A stretch of DNA of 62,706 bases from Achromobacter insuavis (GTDB lineage Bacteria; Pseudomonadota; Gammaproteobacteria; Burkholderiales; Burkholderiaceae_B), in the NCBI RefSeq assembly GCF_902859645.1, contig NZ_CADIJR010000036.1, forward strand, positions 1 to 62,706, in the 5' to 3' direction. A program made the position numbers and the translations under genes. Shown piece after piece: positions 44,813 to 53,750 of the stretch (positions are counted from its first letter, which is position 1; every line of letters begins with the position of its first letter). A model generated the notes under the pieces. The model saw only the letters and a list, made by a program, of their open reading frames with translations, made no database searches and was not told the DNA's origin.

Positions 44813-45688
44813 GTGATCAAAGAATTCAAGACCTTCATCGCCGTGGCGCGCGACGGCACTTTCACCGGCGCCGGGGCCCAGCTGGGCCTGACCCAGTCGG
44901 CCGTCAGCGCCCAGATCAAGCGCCTGGAGGACTACCTGGGCGTGGCGCTGTTCGACCGCAGCGCGCGCGCGGCGGTGCTGAATGACCATGGCCGCGAGAT
45001 GCTGCCGCAGGCCGAGGAGCTGGTGGCCATGGCCGAACGCATGGCGTCCTCGGCCGGGGCCGGCCACGTCAGCGGATCGCTGCGCATCGGCGCCATCGCC
45101 TCGGTGCAGCAGGACCTGCTGGTGCGGGCGCTGGGCGAGTTCCGCGCCGGCTATCCCGACGTGCGGGTGCGGATCGTGCCGGGGGTGTCGCTGTCGCTGC
45201 TGGGGCAGGTCGACGCCGGCGAGGTCGACATGGCGCTGCTGATCCGGCCGCCGTTCACGCTGCCGCCGGAGCTGGGCTGGCAGCCGCTGCTGCGCGAGGA
45301 AGTGGTGCTGGCGATGCCGGCCGCGATGGCGCCCGCGCCATGGCGCGAGGTGCTGGCCGCGCAACCCTTCATCCGCTACGACCGCGCGTCCTTCGGCGGG
45401 CGCGTGGTGGACCTGTTCCTGAAGAAGCAGCGCATCACGGTGCACGAGGCGGTGGAGCTCGACGAGATCGAGGCCATCGCCAACATGGTGCGTCATGGGC
45501 TGGGCGTGGCGCTGTTGCCGCGATTGCGCGGCCTCGACCTGGACGGGCTGCGGCTGGTGTCGCTGGGCGAGGCGGCGTTCCATCGCGAGATTGGCATCAT
45601 CGGGCGGCTGCCGTTCGACGCCGGCAGCGTCGGCGGCAAGATGGCGGAATGCCTGGCGCGGGCGGCCGGGACCACGCTGGCGCCCTGA
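44813..45688 (+). CDS. LysR family transcriptional regulator
   Basis: 291 residues from GTG 44813, which puts the family start IKEFKTFIAVARDGTFTGAG right at the N-terminus. HTH recognition around GLTQSAVSAQIKRLEDYLG. A TTG at 44768 would add 15 residues. No clear ribosome site precedes either start. Divergent from the VOC-pxp operon across a 141-base AT-rich stretch with T-rich and A-rich runs, so probably its regulator. Confidence 0.88.
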   Translation: MIKEFKTFIAVARDGTFTGAGAQLGLTQSAVSAQIKRLEDYLGVALFDRSARAAVLNDHGREMLPQAEELVAMAERMASSAGAGHVSGSLRIGAIASVQQDLLVRALGEFRAGYPDVRVRIVPGVSLSLLGQVDAGEVDMALLIRPPFTLPPELGWQPLLREEVVLAMPAAMAPAPWREVLAAQPFIRYDRASFGGRVVDLFLKKQRITVHEAVELDEIEAIANMVRHGLGVALLPRLRGLDLDGLRLVSLGEAAFHREIGIIGRLPFDAGSVGGKMAECLARAAGTTLAP

Positions 45689-45761
45689 GCGCCGCCATGG
45701 CAGTACAGTGTCGGGGACTCGATCGACATCCGACCGAAGACTGACGCCCACGCAGGACACC

Positions 45762-46370
45762 ATGGCAGCGACCGCATTGGAACAACAACTGGCCTTCCTC
45801 CGGGAAATCGACCGGCTCAAGACCGTCATCCGGCAATCGCCGCTGCTGGACCGCAGCCGCAAGGAGAATTCCGCCGAGCATTCCTGGCATCTGGCGCTGT
45901 ACGCGCTGGTGCTGAGCGAATACGCCAGCGGCCCGGTGGATACCCAGCGAGTCATGCGGATGCTGCTGCTGCACGACGTGGTCGAGATCGACGTCGGCGA
46001 TTTTCCGATCCATGGCGGCTCGTCGGCGGTGTGGCAGGCCGAGCAGGAGCACAAGGCGGCCGCACGGCTGTTCGGCCTGCTGCCCTCGCCGCAGGGCGAC
46101 GAATTCCTGGCGCTGTGGCGGGAATTCGAGCAGGCCGAGAGCGAGGACGCGCGCTTCGCCAAGGCGCTGGACCGGTTCCAGCCGCTGCTGATCAACGTGT
46201 TCACGGGCGGCGGCACCTGGACCGAGAACGGCGTGTCGCACGAGCAGGTGCTGGCCCGTTACGGCCCGGTGATCCAGCGCGGGGCGCCGCAATTGTGGGA
46301 AGTCTGCGAGCGCTGGGTGGCGGCGCATTTCGGGGGAAGTGCGCCGGCGGCGTCCGACGCGGCGGATTGA
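45762..46370 (+). CDS. HD-domain phosphohydrolase (YfbR-like)
   Basis: 202 residues with the HD superfamily metal site: His in ENSAEHSWHLALYA, the His-Asp pair in MLLLHDVVEIDVGD, and a later Asp expected near the end of the domain. Size and motif order match the HDDC2/YfbR group of 5'-deoxynucleotidases. ATG 45762 is used; the upstream frame overlaps the LysR gene. Stand-alone transcription is plausible. Confidence 0.87.
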   Translation: MAATALEQQLAFLREIDRLKTVIRQSPLLDRSRKENSAEHSWHLALYALVLSEYASGPVDTQRVMRMLLLHDVVEIDVGDFPIHGGSSAVWQAEQEHKAAARLFGLLPSPQGDEFLALWREFEQAESEDARFAKALDRFQPLLINVFTGGGTWTENGVSHEQVLARYGPVIQRGAPQLWEVCERWVAAHFGGSAPAASDAAD

Positions 46371-46401
46371 GCCGGCGGTCGAGGCCCTGGGCCGGGTGTC
46401 G

Positions 46402-47577
46402 CTATTGCCCGGCGCGCCGGCGCCAGAGATAGAGGCCGCTTGCCAGGATCACGATCATGACCAGGTCGAGCGCGGCCCAGATCAGCTTGAGCGGCAGGCC
46501 GGCGGTGTCGCCATAGTGCAGCGGCCGCGAGAACTGCAGCGCGCGCAGATACCAGGGCATGTCCAGGACCGCGGTCAGCTTGCCCGTGGGGGCATCGACC
46601 AGGACGGCGTCGAACAGGTGCGCGCCGAGAGCGGTGTCGCCTTTGGCCCACAGCAGATAGTGGCGAGGCAGGCCCAGGCTGGCATCGGGAAAGCGCAGCG
46701 ATTCGACCTGCCTGCCCGGCACGGCGGCCCGCGCGGCGGCATAGGCCTGCTGCACCGAGGCCCAGGCCGTGGCGCTGGCCGGGGGGGTATCGATCCGGGG
46801 CGAAATCGCGGCCTGGACCTCGGTCGACAGCCAATGGCGGAAGAAGGGAACCGCCAGTTCGTGCAGGGCGCCGGTCAGGCCCATCATCAGCGCCCAGACC
46901 ACGGTGACGATGCCCAGCAGGTTGTGCAGGTCCAGCCATTTCAGGCGGCGCGCGCGGTGGGCGCGGACGGTGCCGAAGGGCAGTTTTTTCATGTACGGGT
47001 GATACAGCGCCACGCCCGATATCACCGCCAGCGAGAACAGCAGGGCCATGGCGCCCAGGAGCAACTGGCCGGGCAAACCGGCGTAGAGATCGATGTGCAG
47101 GCGCGTCATGAGCGTCACGATGCGGCTGCCCAGCCCCTCGTCCGAGTCGGTGATGGCGGCTCGCGGGGTGCCGTCGCGCGCATCGAACTCCAGGCGCAGC
47201 GACGGCGTCCCGGCGGCGGCCTGTGGCCCGGGGGCGAGCCCGAGCGTGACGCGGGGCGGATCGCGCAACACTTCCACGTCGACGACCCGGTGCGCGCGAT
47301 GGCGCGCCCGCGCCGCATCGATGATGGCGTCGAGCGATGGCGCCGGCGTGCCCGGCGCGAGCGTGGGCCAGGGCGGCGAGGGGTCGAGCCAGGTCACGAT
47401 CTCTTCATCGAAGATCAATGGCAGGCCCGAGAGGCAGACCACCAGCAGGAACAGCGTGCAGGCCAGGCTGGACCATTTGTGGATCCGATACCAGGCCTTG
47501 CCGCGCCCCGCCGGCGCGCGCCGCGATGGGGACGCCGGCGGTTGCGCGCCGGGCGTGGCGCGGGCTTGCGGCCGCAC
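46402..47577 (-). CDS. PepSY-domain membrane protein in iron-uptake operon
   Basis: 391 residues. PepSY_TM family: first membrane segment after AWYRIHKWSSLACTLFLLVV, then periplasmic PepSY-type domain, then segments near LLLGAMALLFSLAVISGVALY, LLGIVTVVWALMMGLTGALH and the C-terminal LDLVMIVILASGLYLWRRR. Such proteins next to TonB receptors are thought to reduce or release iron from siderophores. GTG 47577 overlaps the last base of the receptor stop codon, an unusual one-base junction. Confidence 0.85.
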   Translation of the reverse strand: MRPQARATPGAQPPASPSRRAPAGRGKAWYRIHKWSSLACTLFLLVVCLSGLPLIFDEEIVTWLDPSPPWPTLAPGTPAPSLDAIIDAARARHRAHRVVDVEVLRDPPRVTLGLAPGPQAAAGTPSLRLEFDARDGTPRAAITDSDEGLGSRIVTLMTRLHIDLYAGLPGQLLLGAMALLFSLAVISGVALYHPYMKKLPFGTVRAHRARRLKWLDLHNLLGIVTVVWALMMGLTGALHELAVPFFRHWLSTEVQAAISPRIDTPPASATAWASVQQAYAAARAAVPGRQVESLRFPDASLGLPRHYLLWAKGDTALGAHLFDAVLVDAPTGKLTAVLDMPWYLRALQFSRPLHYGDTAGLPLKLIWAALDLVMIVILASGLYLWRRRAGQ

Positions 47578-50024
47578 TAGAATTCCGCGGTCACGGACAG
47601 CAGCAGGGTGCGCGGCGCGGCAACCGTCAGTCCTTCGCGCGCGGCCGATTGCCAGTAGTGCTTGTTGAACACGTTTTCCACCGTCGCCCGCAACGTCACC
47701 GGCGTGCGGTTGATGTTCATGGCGTAGCGTGCGCCCACGTCGAAACGGGTCCAGCCGGGCAGTTGCTGGGTGTTGGCCGCGTCCACGTACTGGGTGCTGG
47801 TGCGCAGCATGCGTGCGGTCAGGGTCAGGCCCTGCACGAACGGCGTGTCCCATTCCGCCGCCGCGTTGAACTGCCAGCGCGGCACCGCCGGCGCGGTGCG
47901 GCCGTCGTTCAGGCCGCCTTCGGTCTTGGTCAGCACGCCATTGGTGTACGCCACGCCGCCCAGCAGGCGCACGCGCGGCATCAGTTCTCCCTGCAGCAGG
48001 AATTCGACGCCGCGGTTGCGCTGCCGGCCGTCGGCCTGGTAGCGCAGGGTATCGGGGTCGACGTAGGCGCTGGGTTGCTCGATCTGGAACGCGCTCAAGG
48101 TCGCCGCGACCGTGCCGAAGTCGTACTTGGCGCCGATCTCGTACTGCTTGGAGACGTCGGGCTTGAAGGTCTCGCCGGCGTTCACGGCTTCCGCCGGCGC
48201 CGTGCCGCCCTGGCTCAGGCCTTCGATGTAGTTGCCGTACAGCGACAGGCGCTGGGTCGGCTTGACCACGAGCGCGATGGCCGGCGTGACGGCCGACTTG
48301 CCGTAGTCCGAGGTGCGGTCGCCGGTGGCCGGGTTGTAGTTGACCGACTGGACGCGCTGCTGGCGCAGGCCGGCGGTCAACTGCACCGCGCCGTCCATCA
48401 CGGACAGCGTATCGGCCAGCGCCACGCTGTACAGCCGCGTTTCGCTCGTCTTGCCCAGGTCGGTGGGCTTGGCGATGTTCGGCTTGGCCAGGTCGACGGG
48501 GTCGTACAGGTCCGAGAACACCGTGGACGAGCGCACCCGCGCCGATGAATAGTCGATGTCGAGGAAGCTGGCCGACAGCGTCGGCTCGTGCCTGACCGGG
48601 CCGGTATCGAAGCGGCCGCGGATGCCGACCTCGCCGGTCTTGCTGAGCAGCCGTTCGTTGAGGCGGGCGGGCACGGATCCGATGCGGCCGGCCGAGTCGA
48701 GCATCAGCCAGGTGGTCTGCAGGCTCTCGAAGTCGTGCTTGCGGGCGCCCAGCGCGCCATAGACGGTCCAGTCATCGGAAAGGTCGTACTCGGCGCGGAC
48801 GTCGCCGCTCCATTCCTTGGCCTTCCAGTAGGTCCAGTCGGGGAAGAAGTTGCGCTTCGGGTCCGGCGCGTGGCCGATTTCCTGGCCCCCTCCGGGCGGG
48901 AACAGCAGGCCGCTGCGGGCATCGGTCACGCGGTTCTGGTAGTTGATGTCGCCGTCGATGCGAAAGCGGTTGCCGCGATAGTCCAGGCCGAGCGAGACGG
49001 CGCCCAGGTCTTCGCCGGCGCCGGAGATGTTCATGTCGCCGCCGCTGCGCAGCACGTTCAGCCGCACGCCGGTGCGATCGTCCTCGCCGAAGCGGCGGGC
49101 GATATCCGCCTGCGCGCCGAACTGGTTGTTCTCGATGTACGACAGCGTCATGCGGTTGAGCGGTTCATCGCCCGCGCGCTTGGGCACCAGGTTGATGGAG
49201 CCGCCGATCGAGCCGAACGGGGCCATGCCATTGAGCAGCGCATTGGGGCCACGCAGCACCTCGACGCGTTCGATGCCGATCAATGACGTGGCGTTGCGCG
49301 GCGAGATGCCGTACAGGCCGTTGTAGGCGACGTCGTAGTTGAACAGCGTGAAGCCGCGGACATTGAATTCGTCGCGGCCCGCGCCGCGCGAATAGGTGTT
49401 GCGGACCGAGGGATCGTTGACCAGCACGTCGCCGATGTTCTGCGCCTGCTGGTCTTCGATCAGCTTGGCCGTGTACGACGTCGCGCTGAACGGGGTGTCC
49501 AGGAAGTCGCGGTTGCCCAGCAGGCCGACGCGCGCGCCGCGCGCCACCTCGCCGCCCGCGTACGCTTCAGGCAGCACCGAGGCGCTGGCGCCGCTCACCA
49601 CCACGGCGGGCAGGGTGGTGGCGGATGTCGCCGGGGCGGGCCGCAGCGCGTAGCCGCCCTCGGCCCGGCGCACGGCTTCCAGGCCGGTGTTGGCGAGCAG
49701 GACGCGGAACGCGCTGTCGACGCTGTGGGCGCCGCGCACGCCGGGGCTGGTCTTGCCGGCGGTCATGTCGGCCGGCACGCTGAGCAGGATGTTGGCTTGT
49801 TCGGCAAAGCGGCTAAGGGCGCCCGCCAGCGGGCCCGCGGGCACGTCATAGGCATGGGTGGCGCTGACGGCGCGGGCCGCGTCCTGGGCATGGGCCGCCG
49901 GGGCCAGCGCGGTCATCAGGAGCGCGCCGAGCACGGTCTTGCGCAACACGCGCTGCAGGGCAACGGGCCGGGGCGATGAGGGAATGGACGGCCCGGGGCG
50001 GGCGGGGTGTTGCGGGCGGCGCAT
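47577..50024 (-). CDS. TonB-dependent siderophore receptor with signalling domain
   Basis: Outer-membrane ferric-siderophore transporter of 815 residues. Signal peptide about 23-46 after a basic, proline-rich leader. STN signalling domain at about 55-110 (YDVPAGPLAGALSRFAEQAN), plug at about 130-260 (GDVLVNDPSVRNTYSRGAG, VEVLRGPNALLNGMAPFGSI), then the barrel with terminal VTAEF. The STN domain plus adjacent FecR and ECF sigma genes identify a trans-envelope signalling receptor of the FpvA/FecA class. The siderophore is unknown. Confidence 0.93.
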   Translation of the reverse strand: MRRPQHPARPGPSIPSSPRPVALQRVLRKTVLGALLMTALAPAAHAQDAARAVSATHAYDVPAGPLAGALSRFAEQANILLSVPADMTAGKTSPGVRGAHSVDSAFRVLLANTGLEAVRRAEGGYALRPAPATSATTLPAVVVSGASASVLPEAYAGGEVARGARVGLLGNRDFLDTPFSATSYTAKLIEDQQAQNIGDVLVNDPSVRNTYSRGAGRDEFNVRGFTLFNYDVAYNGLYGISPRNATSLIGIERVEVLRGPNALLNGMAPFGSIGGSINLVPKRAGDEPLNRMTLSYIENNQFGAQADIARRFGEDDRTGVRLNVLRSGGDMNISGAGEDLGAVSLGLDYRGNRFRIDGDINYQNRVTDARSGLLFPPGGGQEIGHAPDPKRNFFPDWTYWKAKEWSGDVRAEYDLSDDWTVYGALGARKHDFESLQTTWLMLDSAGRIGSVPARLNERLLSKTGEVGIRGRFDTGPVRHEPTLSASFLDIDYSSARVRSSTVFSDLYDPVDLAKPNIAKPTDLGKTSETRLYSVALADTLSVMDGAVQLTAGLRQQRVQSVNYNPATGDRTSDYGKSAVTPAIALVVKPTQRLSLYGNYIEGLSQGGTAPAEAVNAGETFKPDVSKQYEIGAKYDFGTVAATLSAFQIEQPSAYVDPDTLRYQADGRQRNRGVEFLLQGELMPRVRLLGGVAYTNGVLTKTEGGLNDGRTAPAVPRWQFNAAAEWDTPFVQGLTLTARMLRTSTQYVDAANTQQLPGWTRFDVGARYAMNINRTPVTLRATVENVFNKHYWQSAAREGLTVAAPRTLLLSVTAEF

Positions 50025-50212
50025 GGAGCGGTCTTCCTTGGAGCAGGGATGGGCAAGGAGAGGGCCGCGGCTTGCGCGCGCGGGGCGTCGTCTGGCTGTC
50101 CGGGGCGGGCCGGGCGGCCGGGACGCGGCACGGGTTTGCGTGGTCCTCTTTCCCTGTTAATCGGACGAGCAGCGGAAAAGCGAACCCCGGCGCGAATTTT
50201 TTTTCGAGGACC

Positions 50213-51217
50213 TTATTTCGGTTCGAGCGTCACCCACCATGGCAAGGTGCGCTGGATGCGGACCGGCAATTCGCGCTCCAGCATCGCCAGCGTGCGCGGC
50301 AGGTCGTTGGCCGGATAGCGGCCCACCACGCGCAGGCCGGCGATGCGGGGATCCACGCCCGTGTAGCCGACGTGATAGCGCCCCAGTTCCGCCACGAGAT
50401 CGCCCAGCGACAGGTCTTCGGCCAGGATCACGCCGCGGGACCAGGCCTCGCGGGCCGGATCGGCCGGCACGGCCTCGGAGATCGCGTCGGCGCGGTAGCG
50501 CGTCTGTTCGCCGCTGTGTACCAGCGCTTCCTGCCCGGAGAGGGTGTGGATCCGTACCTGGCCCTCGTAGACCGCCAGCAGGATGTCGTCGTCGGCCTGC
50601 CTGACCGTGAAGCGGGTGCCGAGGGCCTGCAGCCGGCCGAAGCGGGTGTCGACGAAGAACGGGCGCTGCCGCGCGTCCTTGGCGGTGTCGATCAGGATCT
50701 CGCCGCCGGCCAGCGCCACCAGGCGCTGCGTCGGGTCCAGGCGTACGTTGATGGCGCTGCGGGTGTTGAGCCAGACGCGGGTGTCATCGGCCAGGACCAG
50801 TTGGCGTTGCTCGCCGATACCGGTGGCGTAGTCGGAGCGCCAGGCGGTCACGACCGCGGGCAGCGGCGTGAAGCGCCAACCCAGCCAGCCCAGCACGCCG
50901 ACGCCGCCCAGGGCGAGGATGCGGCCTGCCGCCCGGCGGCGGGCGGAAGGCCGCCGCGAGGCGATCTGCACGGCTTGCTCGGCGGCGTCGCGCTCGCCGT
51001 CCAGGCGCAGCACGGCGAAGCGGCGGCTCACGGCCTCGACGTGCGCCCAGGCGCTGCGGTGTTCGGGCCGGGCGTCGAGCCAATGCTGCCAGGCGAGGCG
51101 TTGTTGCGCGCTGGCATCGGCATTCTGCAGGCGCGCGTACCATTCGGCCGCGACCTTCAGGCTTTCATAATCCGCCCGGACCGGAAGGGGCGAGGCGGGC
51201 TGGATCGCTGCCGCCAT
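50213..51217 (-). CDS. FecR family anti-sigma/signal transducer
   Basis: 334 residues. Cytoplasmic N-terminal DUF4880-like part (AAEWYARLQNADASAQQRLA, LDARPEHRSAWAHVEAV), one membrane segment near 105-122 (ILALGGVGVLGWLGWRF), then periplasmic FecR domain (GEQRQLVLADDTRVWLNTRS) ending in a C-terminal STN-contact region. ATG 51217 starts two bases after the sigma-factor stop. It relays siderophore occupancy from the receptor to the sigma factor. Confidence 0.92.
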   Translation of the reverse strand: MAAAIQPASPLPVRADYESLKVAAEWYARLQNADASAQQRLAWQHWLDARPEHRSAWAHVEAVSRRFAVLRLDGERDAAEQAVQIASRRPSARRRAAGRILALGGVGVLGWLGWRFTPLPAVVTAWRSDYATGIGEQRQLVLADDTRVWLNTRSAINVRLDPTQRLVALAGGEILIDTAKDARQRPFFVDTRFGRLQALGTRFTVRQADDDILLAVYEGQVRIHTLSGQEALVHSGEQTRYRADAISEAVPADPAREAWSRGVILAEDLSLGDLVAELGRYHVGYTGVDPRIAGLRVVGRYPANDLPRTLAMLERELPVRIQRTLPWWVTLEPK

Positions 51218-51219
51218 GG

Positions 51220-51744
51220 CTAGTTCAACCCGGCGTCGATCAGCGCCAGATGCAGCATGGCCTGGGCCAGGTACTTCTGCACCATCCGCGGCGACACGTT
51301 CATCTGGTCGGCGATCTCGAGGGTGGACAGCCCGTGTATCTGTGCCTGGATAAAGGCCATGCGGGCTTTGTCCGGCAGGCGGCCGAGCCACTCGCCGACC
51401 TCCAGCAGGGTCTCGATGACCAGCGCCTGGTGCTCCGGCGACGGCGCATAGGCTTGGGGCTGCGCGGCCAGGCTGTCCAGCCAGGCCTGTTCCACCTGTC
51501 GGCGGCGCCAGAGATCGGTGCACAGGCCCTGCGCCATGGTGCGCAGGTAGGCGCGAGCGGCGCCGGCGCTGGCGAAGCCATCGGGCGCGGGCCGGACGAT
51601 CAGGCGCAGGAAGGCGTCGTGCGCCAGGTCGGCGGCATCCGCCGCATTGCCGAGGCGGCGCCGCAGCCATCCCAGCAGCCAGCCGTGATGATCGCTGTAA
51701 AGAGCGTGCAGGTCTTGCTGCACGGGGAGATCGGCGGCGGACAT
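51220..51744 (-). CDS. ECF RNA polymerase sigma factor, FecI-like
   Basis: 174 residues with sigma-70 region 2 (YSDHHGWLLGWLRRRLGNAA, DLAHDAFLRL) and region 4 (LPDKARMAFIQAQIHGLSTL, EIADQMNVSPRMVQKYLAQA). It heads the operon fecI-fecR-receptor-PepSY and would direct transcription of the receptor when the receptor binds its siderophore. A Fur-box-like site lies about 45-60 bases upstream. Confidence 0.93.
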   Translation of the reverse strand: MSAADLPVQQDLHALYSDHHGWLLGWLRRRLGNAADAADLAHDAFLRLIVRPAPDGFASAGAARAYLRTMAQGLCTDLWRRRQVEQAWLDSLAAQPQAYAPSPEHQALVIETLLEVGEWLGRLPDKARMAFIQAQIHGLSTLEIADQMNVSPRMVQKYLAQAMLHLALIDAGLN

Positions 51745-51785
51745 CGGACGGACCCAGGCGCGGGAGGGACGCCTATTTCAATATG

Positions 51786-51806
51786 GATAGGAATGGTTAT
51801 CGTTTA
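51786..51806 (-). promoter_or_regulatory. Fur-box-like site upstream of the ECF sigma gene
   Basis: The minus strand reads GATAACCATTCCTATC, which matches the Fur consensus GATAATGATAATCATTATC in its outer GATAA and TATC parts. It lies in the AT-rich leader 40-60 bases before the sigma-factor start. Position and gene content both fit iron repression by Fur. Confidence 0.6.
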
Positions 51807-51872
51807 TAACTGAAGTCCGATAGGTCGCGCAATGCCGGCAGACCCTGGCTTGCCTGACGCAGCCGCCGCGAC

Positions 51873-51913
51873 CCAGGAAAAAAGGCCCGAGCAAGGCGGG
51901 CCTTTTTTCCTGG
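51873..51913. terminator. Bidirectional terminator with a 17-bp perfect stem
   Basis: CCAGGAAAAAAGGCCCG (51873-51889) pairs perfectly with CGGGCCTTTTTTCCTGG (51897-51913) around a 7-base loop AGCAAGG. Runs of six A and six T make it an efficient terminator in both directions. It ends serA just before the iron-uptake operon promoter. Confidence 0.95.
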
Positions 51914-51924
51914 CTTGAACCGGT

Positions 51925-53124
51925 TTACAGCCGGTCGCAGCGCACCGTGATCGGATGATCGCGCAGCGTCGTCATGACCAGGTCGTCGACCTGGCCTTCG
52001 ACGTCGGTGATCACGTAGCCGATCTGGCCCTTGGTCTGCAGCGTCTGGCTGACGATGTTCAGGCCGTGCTGCGCCATCAGGTTGTCCAGCGTGCCGAGCG
52101 CGCCCGGGGCGTTGCGGTGCACGTGCAGGATGCGGGTGGCGCCGGCCGGCTCCAGGTAGGGCAGCTCGGGGAAGTTGACCGCGCCCTTGGTGGTGCCGGC
52201 CTGCAGGAAGCGCACCAGCTTCTCGGCCACTTCGCGGCCGATGTTCTCTTGCGATTCCTGCGTGCTGCCGCCGATGTGCGGGGTCAGGATGACGTTGGGC
52301 AGGCCGATCAGCGGGCTGGCCAGCGGCTCGTCGGCGCCCTTGGGTTCGGTGGGGAACACGTCGAGCGCGGCGCCCGCCAGGTGGCCGGACTTGAGCGCGG
52401 CATGCAGGGCGTCGATGTCGACCACGGTGCCGCGCGAGGCATTGATGAGGATGGCGCCGCGGCGCATGCGCCCGATCGTCTCCGCATTCATGATGTTCTC
52501 GGTGGACTTGCCCCCGGGCACGTGCAGGGTGACGACGTCGGCCTGTTCCAGCAGGTCGTTGAGCGAGCCGGCCGGGCGGGCGTTGCCCAGCGGCAGCTTG
52601 GCTTCGACGTCATGGTAGATGACGCGCATGCCGAGGCCTTCGGCCAGGGTGCTGATCTGCGAGCCGATGTTGCCGTAGCCGACGATGCCGAGCGTCTTGC
52701 CGCGGGTCTCGAAGGCGCCGGCGGCGCTCTTGTCCCAGTGGCCGAGATGGACGCGGGCGTTCTTCTCGGGGATGCGGCGCAACAGCAGGATGGCTTCGCC
52801 CAGCACCAGCTCGGCGACCGAGCGGGTGTTGGAGAACGGCGCGTTGAACACCGGGATGCCGCGTTGCATGGCGGTGTCGAGGTCGACCTGGTTGGTGCCG
52901 ATGCAGAAGCAGCCGACGACGCGCAGGTCGGGGCTGCCGGACAGCAGGGCGGCATCCAGGTGGGTACGAGAACGGATGCCCGCGACATGGGCGCCGCGCA
53001 GGGCGTCCTGCAGCTGCGACGGCGGCAGGGCCGCGGCGTGCGTGACGATGTCGGTGTAGCCGGCGGCTTCGAAGACGGCGCGGGCGCTCGGGTGGATGTT
53101 CTCGAACAGGACGATGTGTGCCAT
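51925..53124 (-). CDS. serA: D-3-phosphoglycerate dehydrogenase
   Basis: First enzyme of serine synthesis. 399 residues: NAD motif GIVGYGNIGSQISTLAEGLG at about 145-164, catalytic Arg in INASRGTVVDIDAL, Glu in PTEPKG and His in LTPHIGGSTQES. The C-terminal ACT domain at about 325-399 (HRNAPGALGTLDNLMAQHGL) would give serine feedback. This makes it the short ACT-containing SerA type rather than the long form. Leader at 53125-53160 carries an inverted repeat. Confidence 0.94.
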   Translation of the reverse strand: MAHIVLFENIHPSARAVFEAAGYTDIVTHAAALPPSQLQDALRGAHVAGIRSRTHLDAALLSGSPDLRVVGCFCIGTNQVDLDTAMQRGIPVFNAPFSNTRSVAELVLGEAILLLRRIPEKNARVHLGHWDKSAAGAFETRGKTLGIVGYGNIGSQISTLAEGLGMRVIYHDVEAKLPLGNARPAGSLNDLLEQADVVTLHVPGGKSTENIMNAETIGRMRRGAILINASRGTVVDIDALHAALKSGHLAGAALDVFPTEPKGADEPLASPLIGLPNVILTPHIGGSTQESQENIGREVAEKLVRFLQAGTTKGAVNFPELPYLEPAGATRILHVHRNAPGALGTLDNLMAQHGLNIVSQTLQTKGQIGYVITDVEGQVDDLVMTTLRDHPITVRCDRL

Positions 53125-53146
53125 GACTGCCAGGGGTCGGGGTGGG

Positions 53147-53175
53147 AAATGCGTTTTATTTATTGTGGCGCATTT
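53147..53175. promoter_or_regulatory. Inverted repeat AAATGCG-N15-CGCATTT upstream of serA
   Basis: Perfect 7-bp arms (53147-53153, 53169-53175) in the AT-rich promoter region 20-50 bases before the serA start and after the DUF411 stop. It could be an operator for serA or a weak terminator of the copper operon. Confidence 0.4.
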
Positions 53176-53260
53176 TTGCTGCGGTGCAAGAGGTACCCAT
53201 AGCCATGGTGGGGATGAATTGTTTCAGGCGGGTGGCCGGGGCGGCCCCCGGCCCTGTGTT

Positions 53261-53731
53261 TCAACGATACGCCTGGAACACCTTGGCGCCGCCGCGCTTG
53301 TCCACCAGCAGGACATCGTGCGGGGTCTTGCGGCCGCCGTATTCGGGGCCGTCCATGCCGGGCGAGCCCAGCGGCATGCCGGGGGCGGCCAGGCCGGCGG
53401 CGTCGGGCTTTTCCAGCAGCAGGCGGCGCACGTCGCTGGCGGGCACGTGGCCCTCGATGGCGTAGCCGTCCACCACGGCCGTGTGGCAGGAGCCATAGTC
53501 GGCCATGCCGGCATTGCGGCGCACCGGGCCGGTGTCCTGCACGTCGTGGGTGGTGACCTCGAAGCCGTTGTCGCGCATGTGCTTGACCCAGTCTTCGCAA
53601 CAGCCGCAGGTGGGCGTCTTCCAGACCTGGACCTTGGGCGCGGACTGGGCTTGCGCGAGGAGCGGCGCGTACAGGGGCAGGGATAGCGCGGCCGCCAGGA
53701 GCAGGCGGGCGGGGGTGAGGGTTTTTTTCAT
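53261..53731 (-). CDS. DUF411 periplasmic metal-binding protein, last gene of copper operon
   Basis: 156 residues. Signal peptide about 1-29 (MKKTLTPARLLLAAALSLPL onward), then a thioredoxin-like DUF411 core with the paired cysteines of KTPTCGCCEDWVKHM and a third in YGSCHTAVVDGY. ATG 53731 has GGAGACCC upstream. Family members are often found in copper or silver resistance clusters. Here it follows copB by 19 bases, so a role in periplasmic copper binding is likely. Confidence 0.87.
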   Translation of the reverse strand: MKKTLTPARLLLAAALSLPLYAPLLAQAQSAPKVQVWKTPTCGCCEDWVKHMRDNGFEVTTHDVQDTGPVRRNAGMADYGSCHTAVVDGYAIEGHVPASDVRRLLLEKPDAAGLAAPGMPLGSPGMDGPEYGGRKTPHDVLLVDKRGGAKVFQAYR

Positions 53732-53750
53732 GGGTCTCCGCGAGAAAGGA

